A stretch of 64,000 bases of DNA, from NCBI RefSeq assembly GCF_022829295.1, contig NZ_JAKSYH010000103.1, positions 1 to 64,000 on the forward strand, written 5' to 3'. The notes beneath the pieces were generated by a model. That model searched no databases. It was not told the DNA's origin and saw only the letters and a list, made by a program, of their open reading frames with translations. Below are positions 53,039 to 62,472 of this stretch, in pieces. The DNA is from Methylobacterium sp. J-088 (GTDB lineage Bacteria; Pseudomonadota; Alphaproteobacteria; Rhizobiales; Beijerinckiaceae). The stretch's first letter is position 1. Each line of letters opens with the position of its first letter. Position numbers and translations under genes: made by a program.

Positions 53039-53572
53039 ATGCCGCTGATTGACCCCGCCCGCTCCGTACTCCTCGTCATCGACGTCCAGGTCCGGCTGAT
53101 GCCGGCCATCGCGGCGGGCGCCGAGGTGATCGCCAACACCGGCCGTCTCGCCGCCGCCGCGAAACTCGTCGCCGTGCCGGTGCTGGTCACCGAGCAGAAT
53201 GCCGGGGGCCTCGGGCCGACGGTGCCGGAGCTCGCCCCCGAGCCCGGGACGGCCATTCCGAAGATGAGCTTCGGCGCCGTGCAGGCCCCGGGCTTTCTCG
53301 ACCGCCTGCCGGACGACCACGATTGCGTGGTGACCGGCTGCGAGGCGCATATCTGCGTGCTGCAGACCGTCCTCGGCCTGCGGGAGGCCGGCCGCCGCGT
53401 TTACGTGGTTGCTGACGCGGTCGGTTCCCGCAAGACCGGGAACCGGGACGCAGGGCTCGCCCGGATGGCGGCCCACGGCGCCGAGATCGTCACCACCGAG
53501 ATGGTGGTGTTCGAGTGGCTCGGCACCGCCCGGCATCCGCGCTTCCGTGAGGTCGTCCGGCTGATCAAGTGA
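53039..53572 (+). CDS. Isochorismatase-like hydrolase
   Basis: 177 residues of the cysteine-hydrolase superfamily. The catalytic Asp (SVLLVIDVQVRLMP), Lys (AIPKMSFGA) and Cys (VVTGCEAHICVLQT) are all present. YcaC-like enzymes of this size are common; the substrate is unknown. The ATG at 53039 starts the homologous region; the frame is open back to 52898 across the repeat but is not coding there. Convergent with ecfG. Confidence 0.88.
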   Translation: MPLIDPARSVLLVIDVQVRLMPAIAAGAEVIANTGRLAAAAKLVAVPVLVTEQNAGGLGPTVPELAPEPGTAIPKMSFGAVQAPGFLDRLPDDHDCVVTGCEAHICVLQTVLGLREAGRRVYVVADAVGSRKTGNRDAGLARMAAHGAEIVTTEMVVFEWLGTARHPRFREVVRLIK

Positions 53573-53578
53573 GGCCGC

Positions 53579-54175
53579 TCAGCCCCCGTCGAGCGCCGCC
53601 CGGGTCTGCGCGTCGGTGCCGATATCGTCCGTCCCCTCCATGCCCAGCGCCTCGATCAGCCGGACCCGGGCCCGGCTGACCCGGCTCTTGATCGTGCCGA
53701 CCGCGACGCCGCAGATCGCCGCCGCCTCTTCGTAGGTGAAGCTCTGGGCGCCGACCAGGACCAGCGCCTCGCGCTGGGCGGCCGGGAGCTGGTTCAGGGC
53801 GCTCTGGAACTGCGCCATCTCCATCCGGACCTCCTGCTCGGGCAGGCTGGTCAGCCGGCCGGCATGGACCCCGTCGGCATCCTCGACCTCGCGCTTGCGC
53901 TTGCGCTGCTCCGAGTAGAACAGGTTGCGCAGGATCGTGAACAGCCACGCCGTGAGGTTGGTGCCCCGGCGGAAGCTCGCGGCGTTGATCCAGGCCCGGA
54001 CCAGCGTGTCCTGCACGAGGTCGTCCGAGCGGTCGAAATCATAGGTCAGCGAGAACGCGAAGGCCCGCAGGGCCGGGATCGCGCCCAGCAGGAGGTCGCG
54101 CATCTCGGGGTCGGCGCCCGTCGGGGCCGCGCCGGTTCCACTCCCCGCGGGAACGGCTTGGAGCATCAGGGTCAT
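53579..54175 (-). CDS. ecfG: ECF sigma factor, EcfG type
   Basis: 198 residues. Sigma-2 region LTYDFDRSDDLVQDTLVRAW, TNLTAWLFTILRNLFYSEQR and sigma-4 region LNQLPAAQREALVLVGAQSF, YEEAAAICGVAVGTIKSRVS match the EcfG family that directs the alphaproteobacterial general stress response. The start overlaps the nepR stop (ATGA), the hallmark nepR-ecfG arrangement. phyR is not in the window. Confidence 0.92.
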   Translation of the reverse strand: MTLMLQAVPAGSGTGAAPTGADPEMRDLLLGAIPALRAFAFSLTYDFDRSDDLVQDTLVRAWINAASFRRGTNLTAWLFTILRNLFYSEQRKRKREVEDADGVHAGRLTSLPEQEVRMEMAQFQSALNQLPAAQREALVLVGAQSFTYEEAAAICGVAVGTIKSRVSRARVRLIEALGMEGTDDIGTDAQTRAALDGG

Positions 54176-54414
54176 GGCTGGGCCTCCGTGTCGGCGAGGG
54201 CGTCGAGGAGCATCAGGAGCCGGTCCGGGACCGGAAGGGACAGGACGTCCGCGTAGTGCAGGCGCAGGCCGCGCCCGATCCGCTCCCGGGCTGCAGCATC
54301 GATCTCGCGTTGACGCGCGCAGGGGCGTTGTCGCGAGGGGAACGCAACGACCGACCCGGCCGTCTCGGCCCGCGCGGCGCTGGGGACCGCCCGCTCGTCT
54401 TTGCTCCCTGACAT
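54172..54414 (-). CDS. nepR: Anti-sigma factor NepR
   Basis: 80 residues. The NepR signature is at the C-terminus: ERIGRGLRLHYADVLSLPVP followed by DRLLMLLDAL. NepR holds EcfG inactive until phosphorylated PhyR captures it. The ATG at 54414 is the best start for the usual size; the frame is open to 54504. Its four-base overlap with ecfG keeps anti-sigma and sigma in proportion. Confidence 0.85.
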   Translation of the reverse strand: MSGSKDERAVPSAARAETAGSVVAFPSRQRPCARQREIDAAARERIGRGLRLHYADVLSLPVPDRLLMLLDALADTEAQP

Positions 54415-55108
54415 GTGGTTGCACCCCGTGCCGTGCGCGATGCGGCCCCGCAGGGTCCTGCGCTTCACCGTGCCGATCCGGGGACGGGCTACGGTGAGAC
54501 GCATCTCATCGCCTTCGGATGGCGCTGGTAGGCGCTCCGGATTTAATCGGTTCTGAATTATACATTCAGGGAACTTTAATCTTCAAATGGCCCAGCTTGC
54601 CTCAGGTTTTTCAAATTATGTCTGCAGTTACAATTCGGAAATACTGGTCTATAGCTTGGCTGTGACGAATATCGGACCCGCTGCCTGAACGGCGGATGAG
54701 CGGTGCGAACGATCCCGGCTTGGCGCCTCGCTCCTCCGACGGCTTGACTGTTCAAACATCTCAGGCCTGAGCGCAGGTTCCTCCTCTCTCCCCACGCGCG
54801 GGGAGAGGCCCGCACGGACCCCGTCGTCCGGGCGGGAAGCGAAGGCTAAGCCGCAGCGGCGGTGCGGGGGCGATTCCGGAGGGGCTCGCCTGAACCGCCC
54901 CTCACCCTCGGCAGCCGCCTCGCCGCGCTCCCCGACGAGGGGGAGACGCGGCCCTCTCCCCGCAGGCGGGGCGAGGGGTTCTCCGTCCCTACGCCGGCGC
55001 TCAAGCCATCCGGCGTTGTGTGAATCCGCAAGCCCGCAGAGGGGCGAGGGAGGGGCGTCGGGTGCTGGCCAGCGCTCTCGATAAGCGCCCAGGAGTCACA
55101 GCCCCCCG
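54415..55108. other. Intergenic region with hairpin repeats
   Basis: About 690 bases without a supported gene. The nepR-proximal 150 bases are AT-rich and probably hold its promoter. Hairpins follow: CTCTCCCC/GGGGAGAG around ACGCGC (54787-54808) and further CTCTCCCCGCAGGCGGGG-type repeats to about 54980. These look like dispersed genomic repeats. Confidence 0.6.
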
Positions 55109-55648
55109 TCAGCGGACGTCCGGCCGGGGATCCGGGACGAAGCCGTCGCGGTTCGGCATCCGCACCGCGGCCAGCGCCTGGGCGTCGAGCACCGCCTCGT
55201 CCGGCACGAGACCGTTCAGGTTCAGGATGTAGGCCGAGACCGCATACACGTCGTCGGTGCTGAGGGATTCCGGGGCGTTCATCGGCATGGCCCGGCGGAT
55301 GTAGTCGAACAGGGTCGGCGCGTAGGGCCAGAAGCTGCCGACCGTCTTGAGCGGCTTGGCCGAGGCCAGGCTGCCCCGGCCGCCGACCAGCGGATCGCCG
55401 ATCCCGCCCTCGCCGCGGGCCCCGTGGCAGGACGCGCACTGCGCCGCGAACACGTCCCGGCCGTGGGCGACGCTGCCGCTGCCCGGGGGCAGCTTCCGGC
55501 CGTCGCGGTCGATGTCGATGTCCCAGGCGGCGATCTCGGCCGCGGTGGCGGCCCGGCCGATGCCGTAGCGCTCCGCGGCCCGCCCCGCGCCGACGGAGCC
55601 CAGCAGGAGCAATGCAGCCGCGAGCACGCGGGTGTTACGCGTAGCCAT
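55109..55648 (-). CDS. soxD: Cytochrome c subunit of SoxCD-type sulfur/sulfite dehydrogenase
   Basis: 179 residues. A signal peptide (LAAALLLLGSVGAG) precedes a monohaem cytochrome c domain with CXXCH in AAQCASCHGARGEGG and a probable axial Met in RAMPMNAPE. YGIGRAATAAEIAAWDIDID is the conserved SoxD N-terminus. Classical SoxD is larger and dihaem, so this is a short form. Its start overlaps soxC by 14 bases, so the pair is co-translated. It should accept electrons from the SoxC molybdenum centre. Confidence 0.83.
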   Translation of the reverse strand: MATRNTRVLAAALLLLGSVGAGRAAERYGIGRAATAAEIAAWDIDIDRDGRKLPPGSGSVAHGRDVFAAQCASCHGARGEGGIGDPLVGGRGSLASAKPLKTVGSFWPYAPTLFDYIRRAMPMNAPESLSTDDVYAVSAYILNLNGLVPDEAVLDAQALAAVRMPNRDGFVPDPRPDVR

Positions 55649-56876
55649 TGCTCACCTCGCCGCTGCCCGCGATGCGCCAGGGCACGGTCGCATTGTTGTG
55701 GTAGAAGGACTTAAGCCCGCGCACGGCGGTCAGATCCGAAAAGCTCGGCTGCACGTAGCCGGTCTCGTCGACCGCCCGGCTCATGATGGTCGTTGGCTGG
55801 CCGTCCCAGGTCCAGGGCAGGCGGAAGCGTGTCAGCGCCCGGGTCAGGACCGGCTCCTGCAGCGCCGCGTCCTGCCAGGTCCGGCCCCCGTCGGTCGTGA
55901 CCTGCACGCCCCGGATCTTGCCGCGCCCGGTCCAGGCAATGCCGCTGATCTCGTGGAAGCCGGGGGCGATCCGCTGGGTGCCGGAGGGCCGGGTGATGAT
56001 CGACTTCGCCTCCATCAGGAAGGTGAATTGCCGCGCCGTGCCGTCCGGCATGGAATCCGTGTACTTCGACGTCTCCTCGCGGGAATAGGCCGGCTCCGCC
56101 GTCACGTTGAGGCGGCGCAGCCATTTCACGTTCATGTTGCCCTCGAAGCCGGGCAGGAGCACCCGCAGCGGGTAGCCCTGCTGCGGTCGCAGCCGTTCGC
56201 CGTTCTGGCTGTAGACCAGCAGCGCGTCGTCCAGGCACTTGTCGATCGGGATGCTGCGGGTGAGGGCGGCGGCGTCGGCCCCCTCGGCCACGACCCATTG
56301 CGCCTCCGGCTTGAGCCCGGCCTCGCGCAACACCGTGGCGAGGCGCACGCCGGTCCACTCGGCGCAGCTGACGAGGCCGACGAGGTCCGAGGCCGTCTTG
56401 CCCTTGATCGCCTCGAAGCCCGGATTGCCCGAGCATTCGAGGAAGTAGATGTGCGATTCCGACGGGAAGCGGCGGATGTCGTCCATCGTCAGGATCAGCG
56501 GCGTCTCGACGAGCCCGTGGATCATCAGCCGGTGCCGGGCGGGGTCGATGTCGGGGATGCCGCCGTGGTGGCGCTCGTAGAACAGGCCGTTCGGCGTCAG
56601 GATGCCGTCGAGCTCCTGGAGCGGCGTGCGGCTCGACGCGGAGGTGTACTGCTTGAGGCCCTTGGGCACGTTGCGGATCACGTCCGCCTCGAAGCGCGAG
56701 GGCGTGCCGTAGGTCTGGCTGCCGACATCGGCGCCGGGGGACTTCATCCCGTCCGGGATGGCGGGGGGCGCCGCCTCCTCCGCCCGGGCGCGTCCGCCCA
56801 CGAGGGCCGCCGCCGCGGCCGCGCCCTGGACGAGGAAGCGCCGCCGGGCCGGCGGATCGTCGGAATCGCGCGTCAT
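55635..56876 (-). CDS. soxC: SoxC-type molybdenum sulfane/sulfite dehydrogenase
   Basis: 413 residues. A Tat signal (RRRFLVQGAAAAAALVGG) and the oxidoreductase molybdopterin domain are clear: ERHHGGIPDIDPARHRLMIH, FLECSGNPGFEA with the Mo-ligand Cys, and GYPLRVLLPGFEGNMNVKWL. A Mo-co dimerisation domain follows. Without soxXYZAB nearby and next to a sulfite-generating operon, its likely job is periplasmic sulfite oxidation (inference). It is on the same strand as the exporter gene yeiH, 64 bases downstream. Confidence 0.85.
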   Translation of the reverse strand: MTRDSDDPPARRRFLVQGAAAAAALVGGRARAEEAAPPAIPDGMKSPGADVGSQTYGTPSRFEADVIRNVPKGLKQYTSASSRTPLQELDGILTPNGLFYERHHGGIPDIDPARHRLMIHGLVETPLILTMDDIRRFPSESHIYFLECSGNPGFEAIKGKTASDLVGLVSCAEWTGVRLATVLREAGLKPEAQWVVAEGADAAALTRSIPIDKCLDDALLVYSQNGERLRPQQGYPLRVLLPGFEGNMNVKWLRRLNVTAEPAYSREETSKYTDSMPDGTARQFTFLMEAKSIITRPSGTQRIAPGFHEISGIAWTGRGKIRGVQVTTDGGRTWQDAALQEPVLTRALTRFRLPWTWDGQPTTIMSRAVDETGYVQPSFSDLTAVRGLKSFYHNNATVPWRIAGSGEVSNGYA

Positions 56877-56940
56877 CGCTCGTCGCTCCAGTCGCTCGGT
56901 CGGCCCCCCGGGGGAGGATACTGGGTCGGCCAGCCGGCGC

Positions 56941-58041
56941 CTACCGGATCGCGAGCCCGTGGATGAGGCAGAGGCTCACCGCGACGAGGACGGCGAGCGA
57001 GGCGGTGACCGCCAGGGTCACGCGGCCGCCCACCCGGGCCAGCACGCGGACATCGACGCCGAGGCCGAGCGCCGCCATGGACAGGATCGTGAGCACGCCC
57101 GCGAGCTGGGTCAGCGGCTTCACGGCGGCGTCCGGCACGAGACCCAGCGAGCGCAGGGTGGCGAGCGCCAGGAAGCCGAGGATGAACCACGGCACCAGCT
57201 TGGTCAGCCCGGGCCGGGCCGGCGCGGGACGGGGGCCGGAGGGGTCGGTGGCCGCCTGCGGCAGCCGGGGGGCGATCAGCGAGAACGCCACCACCACGGG
57301 GCCGAGCATCAGCACGCGCACGAGCTTCACCAGGGTACCGACCTGGGTCGAGAGCAGGCTCACCGGCACGGTGGCGGCCAGCACCTGCGGCACGGCGTAG
57401 ACCGTGAGGCCCGCGAGCACGCCGTACTGATTGTCGCTCAGGCCCGCCAGCGGCACGAACAGCGGCAGGCCGAGCACCATCAGCACGCCGAGGACGGCCG
57501 TGAACGCGATCGCGGCGGCGATGTCCTTCGGCTCGGCACCGATGACGGGGGCCACCGCGGCAATCGCCGAGTTGCCGCAGATGGCGTTGCCGCAGGCCAC
57601 CAGGATCGCCATCCGGGCCGGCAGGCCGAGCGTCCGGCAGATCGCCACGCTCGCCGCGATGCCGATCACCACGGTACCGACGATGCCGGCCAGCAGCGCC
57701 GGGCCGGAGGCGAGGATCGCCCCGAGGCTCAGCGAGGCGCCGAGCAGCACCACGGCGACCTCGAGGAGCTGCTTGGCCGAGAACGCGATGCCGGTGCGGA
57801 AGCGCGCGTCCGGCGTCCAGGCGGTGCGCACCGCGATGCCGAGCAGGATCGCGAGCACCAGGGCCTCGACGTAGGGATGGCCGGTCGCCCGCTCCTCCAG
57901 CGCCTGCGCGGCCATCGCCACGGCGGTGATCGCCGCGCACAGGCCGATGCCGGGCAGGTGCGCGGTGCCGAGGCCGGACCCGGCAGCCGGGCGGGATGCG
58001 GCCGCGCTGGAGGGTGTTTTCGAGGAGGCGTCAGCGCTCAT
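56941..58041 (-). CDS. YeiH-family (UPF0324) membrane exporter
   Basis: 366 residues with about ten membrane helices. The family motifs FRTGIAFSAKQLLEVAVVLL, VACGNAICGNSAIAAVAPVI and VYAVPQVLAATVPVS are present. YeiH-type proteins are annotated as putative sulfate or sulfite exporters. Between the sulfolactate operon and soxCD, an anion-export role for sulfite is plausible (inference). The ATG at 58041 is preferred over 58167, which would extend into repeat sequence. Confidence 0.82.
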   Translation of the reverse strand: MSADASSKTPSSAAASRPAAGSGLGTAHLPGIGLCAAITAVAMAAQALEERATGHPYVEALVLAILLGIAVRTAWTPDARFRTGIAFSAKQLLEVAVVLLGASLSLGAILASGPALLAGIVGTVVIGIAASVAICRTLGLPARMAILVACGNAICGNSAIAAVAPVIGAEPKDIAAAIAFTAVLGVLMVLGLPLFVPLAGLSDNQYGVLAGLTVYAVPQVLAATVPVSLLSTQVGTLVKLVRVLMLGPVVVAFSLIAPRLPQAATDPSGPRPAPARPGLTKLVPWFILGFLALATLRSLGLVPDAAVKPLTQLAGVLTILSMAALGLGVDVRVLARVGGRVTLAVTASLAVLVAVSLCLIHGLAIR

Positions 58042-58081
58042 GACGGTCGCTCCCGGAGAACAGGCGGTCGGCTCCGTGCAT

Positions 58082-58287
58082 CTCCCTCCCCCCTCTGCGG
58101 GGGAGGGTGGCCCCCAAAGGGGGTCGGGAGAGGGGAACCCGGTTTCCGAACGGGGCGCAACCTGCATGAAGGGCGGTGTTCCTTCCTGAACCGGCGCTCC
58201 CCCCTTGCGGGACTTCGTCCCGACCCGACCCCTGCCGACGCAGAGAGCGCCCGTCGGGCCACCCTCCCCCGCAGAGGGGGGAGGGAG
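58082..58287. repeat. Long inverted repeat of intergenic type
   Basis: A 32-base arm from CTCCCTCCCCCCTC to GGGTGGCCC (58082-58113) recurs exactly as its reverse complement at 58256-58287, enclosing about 140 bases. Each arm also holds its own small hairpin. It separates yeiH from the upstream regulator gene and looks like a dispersed genomic repeat pair. Confidence 0.75.
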
Positions 58288-58323
58288 GGCGCGTGGTAGC
58301 TCCGGGGAGCGCGCCAGCCCCGG

Positions 58324-59133
58324 TCACCGCAGGACCGACAGGTAGTGGACCTCCTGCGTCAGGCAGGTCGAGAGGCGCCATTCCACCGGGCGCTCCTCCA
58401 GGTCGATCGCGATACGGTCGATCTCCAGGGCGGGGGCGCCGGCCGGGGCCTGCAGCAGCTCCGCCTCGCGGGCGCCCAAAGCCACTGCCTTCAACCGCTC
58501 GTTGGCGGTCGCGATCGTGATGCCATAGCGGGTCGCGTACAGGCTGTAGAGCGTGTTGGGCAGCGCGAGGTCGGTGATGCCCGGGAACAGCGCTGCGGGC
58601 ACGCTGATCGTCTCGGCCACGCAGAGCCGCGCATCGACGGCGCGCACGCGCTCGATCCGCACCACCCGGGCGGTGCGCACGAGGTCGAGCCGCCCGCGCT
58701 CGTCGGCGCTGGCGGCGGCCTCCGCGATCCCGGTGACACGGCTCGTCGGCAGGCCGACCCCGTCATTGTCCGGGCGCAGCTTCAGGAAGCGGAAGACGCT
58801 CTGCTTGTCGTCGTGGTCGGCCACGAAGGTACCGCGGCCCTGGCGGCGCACCAGCAGGCTGTCGGCGGTCAGCGCATCGAGGGCCTTGCGCACCGTGCCC
58901 TGGCTGACGCCGAGTTCGGCGGCGAGCTGCCCCTCGCTCGGCAGCATCTGGCCGGGCTGCCAGACCGCGTCGGCGAGGCGCTTCAGCAGCGTGTCGTAGA
59001 CCTGTCGGTACAGTGGCCGGAAGCCAACGCCGCCGGGGCGTCCCGCACCTGCCTGCCCTTCGCCTGACCGTTCCATCGTGTGACGACGCTGAGCCCCATC
59101 TGCGGGCAGAGCGTCGAAGGTTGTGTCCAGCAC
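58324..59133 (-). CDS. suyR: GntR/HutC-family regulator of sulfolactate genes
   Basis: 269 residues. An N-terminal winged helix (LYRQVYDTLLKRLADAVWQP, LPSEGQLAAELGVSQGTVRK, VRRQGRGTFVAD) and a UTRA effector domain (RVVRIERVRAVDARLCVAET, ALEIDRIAIDLEERPVEWRL) make it HutC-like. The GTG at 59133 has GAGGAGGG five bases upstream. Last in the suyAB-slcC-comC run, it corresponds to SuyR of sulfolactate degraders. Its likely site is the palindrome before suyA and tauE. Confidence 0.85.
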   Translation of the reverse strand: MLDTTFDALPADGAQRRHTMERSGEGQAGAGRPGGVGFRPLYRQVYDTLLKRLADAVWQPGQMLPSEGQLAAELGVSQGTVRKALDALTADSLLVRRQGRGTFVADHDDKQSVFRFLKLRPDNDGVGLPTSRVTGIAEAAASADERGRLDLVRTARVVRIERVRAVDARLCVAETISVPAALFPGITDLALPNTLYSLYATRYGITIATANERLKAVALGAREAELLQAPAGAPALEIDRIAIDLEERPVEWRLSTCLTQEVHYLSVLR

Positions 59134-59190
59134 CGCGCCCTCCTCTCGCTTACGTCGGCCCGCCGAGCGGGGCAATACGGGCGCTCCGCC

Positions 59191-60180
59191 TTACAGGGCC
59201 CGGATCTCGGCCAAAAGCGCATCGGCGACTTCGAGCCCCGCCTCGGCGGCCCGGCGACGCAGGGCCAGCCGGCGGCTGCCCGGCAGCCGGGCCCCGTCCT
59301 GCGCCTCGATCGCCGCGGCCAGCACCGCGAAGCGCTCCGGCGCGTCCGGGCTGAGCGCCGCCGCGTCGAGGGCGATGATCAGCTGGCCGGTGCCGGGCGG
59401 GTCGCCCGCGGCGTCGAGGAACGACGAGGCCTCCCCTGCAAAGCGCGCGCCGACGAGCCCGGCGGCCAGCAACTCGACCATCAGGGCCAGCGCCGTACCC
59501 TTGGCGTCGCCGAGCGGAACCATCGTGCCGTCGAGGGCGGCCCTGGCATCCGTGGTCGGGCGCCCCTCGGCGTCGAGGGCCCACCCCTCGGGGATCGGCG
59601 CACCGTTTTTGGCCGCCCCGACGATGTTGGCCCGGGCGACCTTCGACAGGGCGAGGTCGATCACGATTGGCGCCCGGCCCGGCAGCGGGCAGGCGAAGGC
59701 CAGAGGGTTGGTGCCGAACACCGCCTGCCGCCCGCCCCAGGGCGCCATGGCGGCCGGCGTGTTGGCGACGAGCAGCGCGACGCAGCCCTGCTCGGCCAGG
59801 GCCTCCACCGGCCGCCCGGCCGCGCCACAATGGTGCGAGCGGCGGAGGCCGGCCGCCGCGATTCCTTGGCTGTGGGCGAGGCCGGGCAGCGCCTCCAGGG
59901 CGAGGTCGAGGGCCGGGTAGGCGAAGCCGTGGGCGGCATCGATGGCGAGCAGGCCCGGCCGCGGCTGGTCCGCCCGGGGGACCGCATCGCCCGCGATCTT
60001 GCCGGCCCGCACCTGTGCACCGTAGGGCGCGACCCGCGACAGGCCGTGGCCCTTCAAGCCGTCCGCCTCGGCGCCGACCAGCGCCCGGGCGACGCTCCGC
60101 GCGGCGGCCCCGGCGGTGCCGCAGCGGATCAGCGCCTGGGCGGCCAGATCCTCGGCCTCCGGCAGGGGCAGGGCCGGCAT
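59191..60180 (-). CDS. comC: (R)-sulfolactate dehydrogenase, Ldh/ComC family
   Basis: 329 residues of the malate/L-sulfolactate dehydrogenase (Ldh_2) family: GADGLKGHGLSRV-like region (AEADGLKGHGLSRV), RRSHHCGAAGRPVEALAEQG, FGTNPLAFACPLP and GDAKGTALALMVELLAAGL. In sulfolactate degraders ComC reduces sulfopyruvate to (R)-sulfolactate using NAD(P)H. Adjacent slcC, 4 bases upstream, and suyAB support this substrate over malate. Confidence 0.83.
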   Translation of the reverse strand: MPALPLPEAEDLAAQALIRCGTAGAAARSVARALVGAEADGLKGHGLSRVAPYGAQVRAGKIAGDAVPRADQPRPGLLAIDAAHGFAYPALDLALEALPGLAHSQGIAAAGLRRSHHCGAAGRPVEALAEQGCVALLVANTPAAMAPWGGRQAVFGTNPLAFACPLPGRAPIVIDLALSKVARANIVGAAKNGAPIPEGWALDAEGRPTTDARAALDGTMVPLGDAKGTALALMVELLAAGLVGARFAGEASSFLDAAGDPPGTGQLIIALDAAALSPDAPERFAVLAAAIEAQDGARLPGSRRLALRRRAAEAGLEVADALLAEIRAL

Positions 60181-60184
60181 CGGC

Positions 60185-61126
60185 TCAGCGCTCCGTCAGG
60201 TGGCGGCGCACGGCCTGCGCCGTGACGGACGAGACGCGCACGTTCGACTCCTGGGTCACCCCGGCGATGTGCGGCGTCAGGATCAGGTTCGGCACGTCGG
60301 CGAAGACGGCGCCGGCCTGCGCGTCGAGGGGCTCGCGGTCGAACACGTCCAGCGCCGCGCCGCCGAGATGGCCGGCGCGCAGCGCGTCCGCGACGGCCGC
60401 CTCGTCCACGATTCCGCCCCGCGCCGCGTTGATCAGGATCGCGCCCTTCGGCATTCGGGCGAGGGCGGCCGCGTCGATCAGGCCGCGGGTCTCGTCGGTG
60501 AGCGGCACGTGCAGGGACAGCACGTCGCTTCCGGCGATGAGGGCATCGAGATCCCGGTTCCGGACCGGGCCGTGGTCCGGGCTCCAGGCGGGATCCCCGG
60601 GATCGACGAACGGATCATGGGCCGCGACCTTCATCCCCAGAGCCGCGGCCCGGCGGGCGGTCTCCCGGGCAATCGAGCCGAACCCGAGGAGGCCGAGGTG
60701 CCGGCCGGCGATCTCGCGGCCCATCAGGGCGTTGCGCGGCCACGTGCCGGCGGCGACGCGCGCCGTCGCCCCGTAGGCGCCGCGCAGCAGCAGCATCGCG
60801 GTGGCCACGACGTATTCGGCTACCGCCCCGTCATTGGCGCCGGTCGCCGGGTAGACCGCGATGCCCCGCTCCCGGCAGGCTGCCACGTCGATATTGTCGA
60901 GCCCGACCCCGAGGCGGCCCACCACCTTGAGATCCCGCGCGGCTTCCAGCAGGGCGCCGCGCACCCGGGTCCGGTTGCGCACGATCAGCGCGTCGGCGCC
61001 GGCCAGCGCCGCCGCCAGCGCGTCCGGCCGGTCGACCAGCCCGGGATCGTACAGGGTGTCGAAGCCGGCAAGGTCCTCGGCGATCGCCGCCTCGTCCATG
61101 AACTCGCTGATGACGACCTTGGGCAT
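60185..61126 (-). CDS. slcC: (S)-sulfolactate dehydrogenase, D-2-hydroxyacid dehydrogenase family
   Basis: 313 residues. The NAD-binding domain shows LLGFGSIARETARRAAALG and the catalytic Arg/Glu/His are in INAARGGIVDEAA, DVFDREPLD and TPHIAGVTQES. By family it oxidises a 2-hydroxyacid; by context it should oxidise (S)-sulfolactate to sulfopyruvate, which ComC then reduces to the (R) form. It lies 58 bases after suyB and 4 bases before comC. Confidence 0.83.
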   Translation of the reverse strand: MPKVVISEFMDEAAIAEDLAGFDTLYDPGLVDRPDALAAALAGADALIVRNRTRVRGALLEAARDLKVVGRLGVGLDNIDVAACRERGIAVYPATGANDGAVAEYVVATAMLLLRGAYGATARVAAGTWPRNALMGREIAGRHLGLLGFGSIARETARRAAALGMKVAAHDPFVDPGDPAWSPDHGPVRNRDLDALIAGSDVLSLHVPLTDETRGLIDAAALARMPKGAILINAARGGIVDEAAVADALRAGHLGGAALDVFDREPLDAQAGAVFADVPNLILTPHIAGVTQESNVRVSSVTAQAVRRHLTER

Positions 61127-61184
61127 GGTCTCTCCTCGTTCCCCTGTCGGTCCGGCGCCCGTCGCGCGGGCGCCGGGCTCGGCG

Positions 61185-62465
61185 TCAGGCGCTACGGTAG
61201 AGCTTCGTCATCACGAATTCCCGGTGGCCGAGGGATTCGGCCGCCGTGAGCCGGCCGTTGGCGGTGCGCACCACCATATCGATCAGCGCATCGCCGGCCT
61301 GCGGGATGGTCATCTCGCGGCTGAGCACACCCGAGACGTCGACGTCGATATGCTCGCCCATGGTGCGCACGGTGCGGGGATTGCCCGTGATCTTGATCAC
61401 CGGGACGATCGGGTTGCCGATCACGTTGCCCTGGCCGGTCGGGAAGGTGTGGACCACGTAGCCGGCCGCCGCCATCAGGGTGACACACTCGGCCGCCGCC
61501 GAGGACGTGTCCATGAAGTAGAGGCCCGGCCCCTTGGCGGGCGCCTCCGCGGGCTGCAGCGCGTCGATGAACCGGCACTCATGGCCGATCTTTTCCAGGT
61601 TCCCGAGCGCCTTCTCCTCGATCGTGGTGAGACCGCCCACGATGTTGCCCTTGGTCGGCTGCGAGTCGGACAGGTCGTCGGTCTTGTGGGCCTCGATCAC
61701 GTCGTCCTGGTAGGCCTTCCACATCGTGTACCATTTGTCGGCGATATCCGGGCTGATCGCCCGCTCGCGGCAGAGGTGCTCGGCGCCGGTGATCTCCGAG
61801 GTCTCGCCGAACACCCCGTAGATCCCGTGGGGGATCAGCTTGTCGTACATGTTGCCGACGGTGGGGCAGGAGGCGAGGCCGGTGGTGGTGTCGGACTCGC
61901 CGCACTTGGTGGAGACCCACAGGTCGGCGATCGGGCATTCCTCGCGCTGGAGCTCGGTCGCCCATTGCACGAAGCGCTTGGCTTGGTAGCTCGCCGTGGC
62001 GACGATCGCGATGTCGCCGTGGCCCTCGATGCCGAAGCCGACGACGGGCTTGCCCGTCCTGGCAATCCCCTCGACCACGCGGTTGGTCCACTGGTCCTCG
62101 ATGCCGATCACCACGACGGCGGCGACGTTCGGATTCGAGCCGATGCCGATCAGGGTGCGGAAGTGGAGGTCCAGATCCTCACCGAACTGGAGCCGGCCGT
62201 AGGCGTGGGGCAGCGCCATCGTGCCCTTTATGGTGTTGGCGACGGCCTCGCAGGCGGCGTTGGAGAGATCGTCGAGCGGCAGGAGCACGACGTGGTTGCG
62301 CACGCCGACCCGGCCGTTCTCCCGGCGCCAGCCCATGAAGGTGGCGGACGTGTAGGTCTCCGAGGCGCGCGTGGTCGCGAGCGCCTTCGTGGCGAGTTGA
62401 TCGGGGGCGCCGCCGACGAAGGGGCTGGCGATCTCGTGTTCGAGCGGAGCGGCTTGCCTAAACAT
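61185..62465 (-). CDS. suyB: (R)-sulfolactate sulfo-lyase, beta subunit
   Basis: 426 residues of the UxaA altronate/galactarate dehydratase family. Characteristic segments: [60 protein letters not shown] and [19 protein letters not shown]. Conserved cysteines probably hold a metal centre. With SuyA it splits (R)-sulfolactate to pyruvate and sulfite. The ATG at 62465 is preceded by GGTGAGG; a GTG at 62471 is also possible. suyA ends 7 bases before. Confidence 0.87.
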   Translation of the reverse strand: MFRQAAPLEHEIASPFVGGAPDQLATKALATTRASETYTSATFMGWRRENGRVGVRNHVVLLPLDDLSNAACEAVANTIKGTMALPHAYGRLQFGEDLDLHFRTLIGIGSNPNVAAVVVIGIEDQWTNRVVEGIARTGKPVVGFGIEGHGDIAIVATASYQAKRFVQWATELQREECPIADLWVSTKCGESDTTTGLASCPTVGNMYDKLIPHGIYGVFGETSEITGAEHLCRERAISPDIADKWYTMWKAYQDDVIEAHKTDDLSDSQPTKGNIVGGLTTIEEKALGNLEKIGHECRFIDALQPAEAPAKGPGLYFMDTSSAAAECVTLMAAAGYVVHTFPTGQGNVIGNPIVPVIKITGNPRTVRTMGEHIDVDVSGVLSREMTIPQAGDALIDMVVRTANGRLTAAESLGHREFVMTKLYRSA

Positions 62466-62472
62466 CGTCACC

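Noticed and set aside
54415..54700. EcfG-type promoter (GGAAC...CGTT) for nepR
   Set aside because: Searched by eye on the minus strand; no properly spaced match was found, so no autoregulatory site is claimed.
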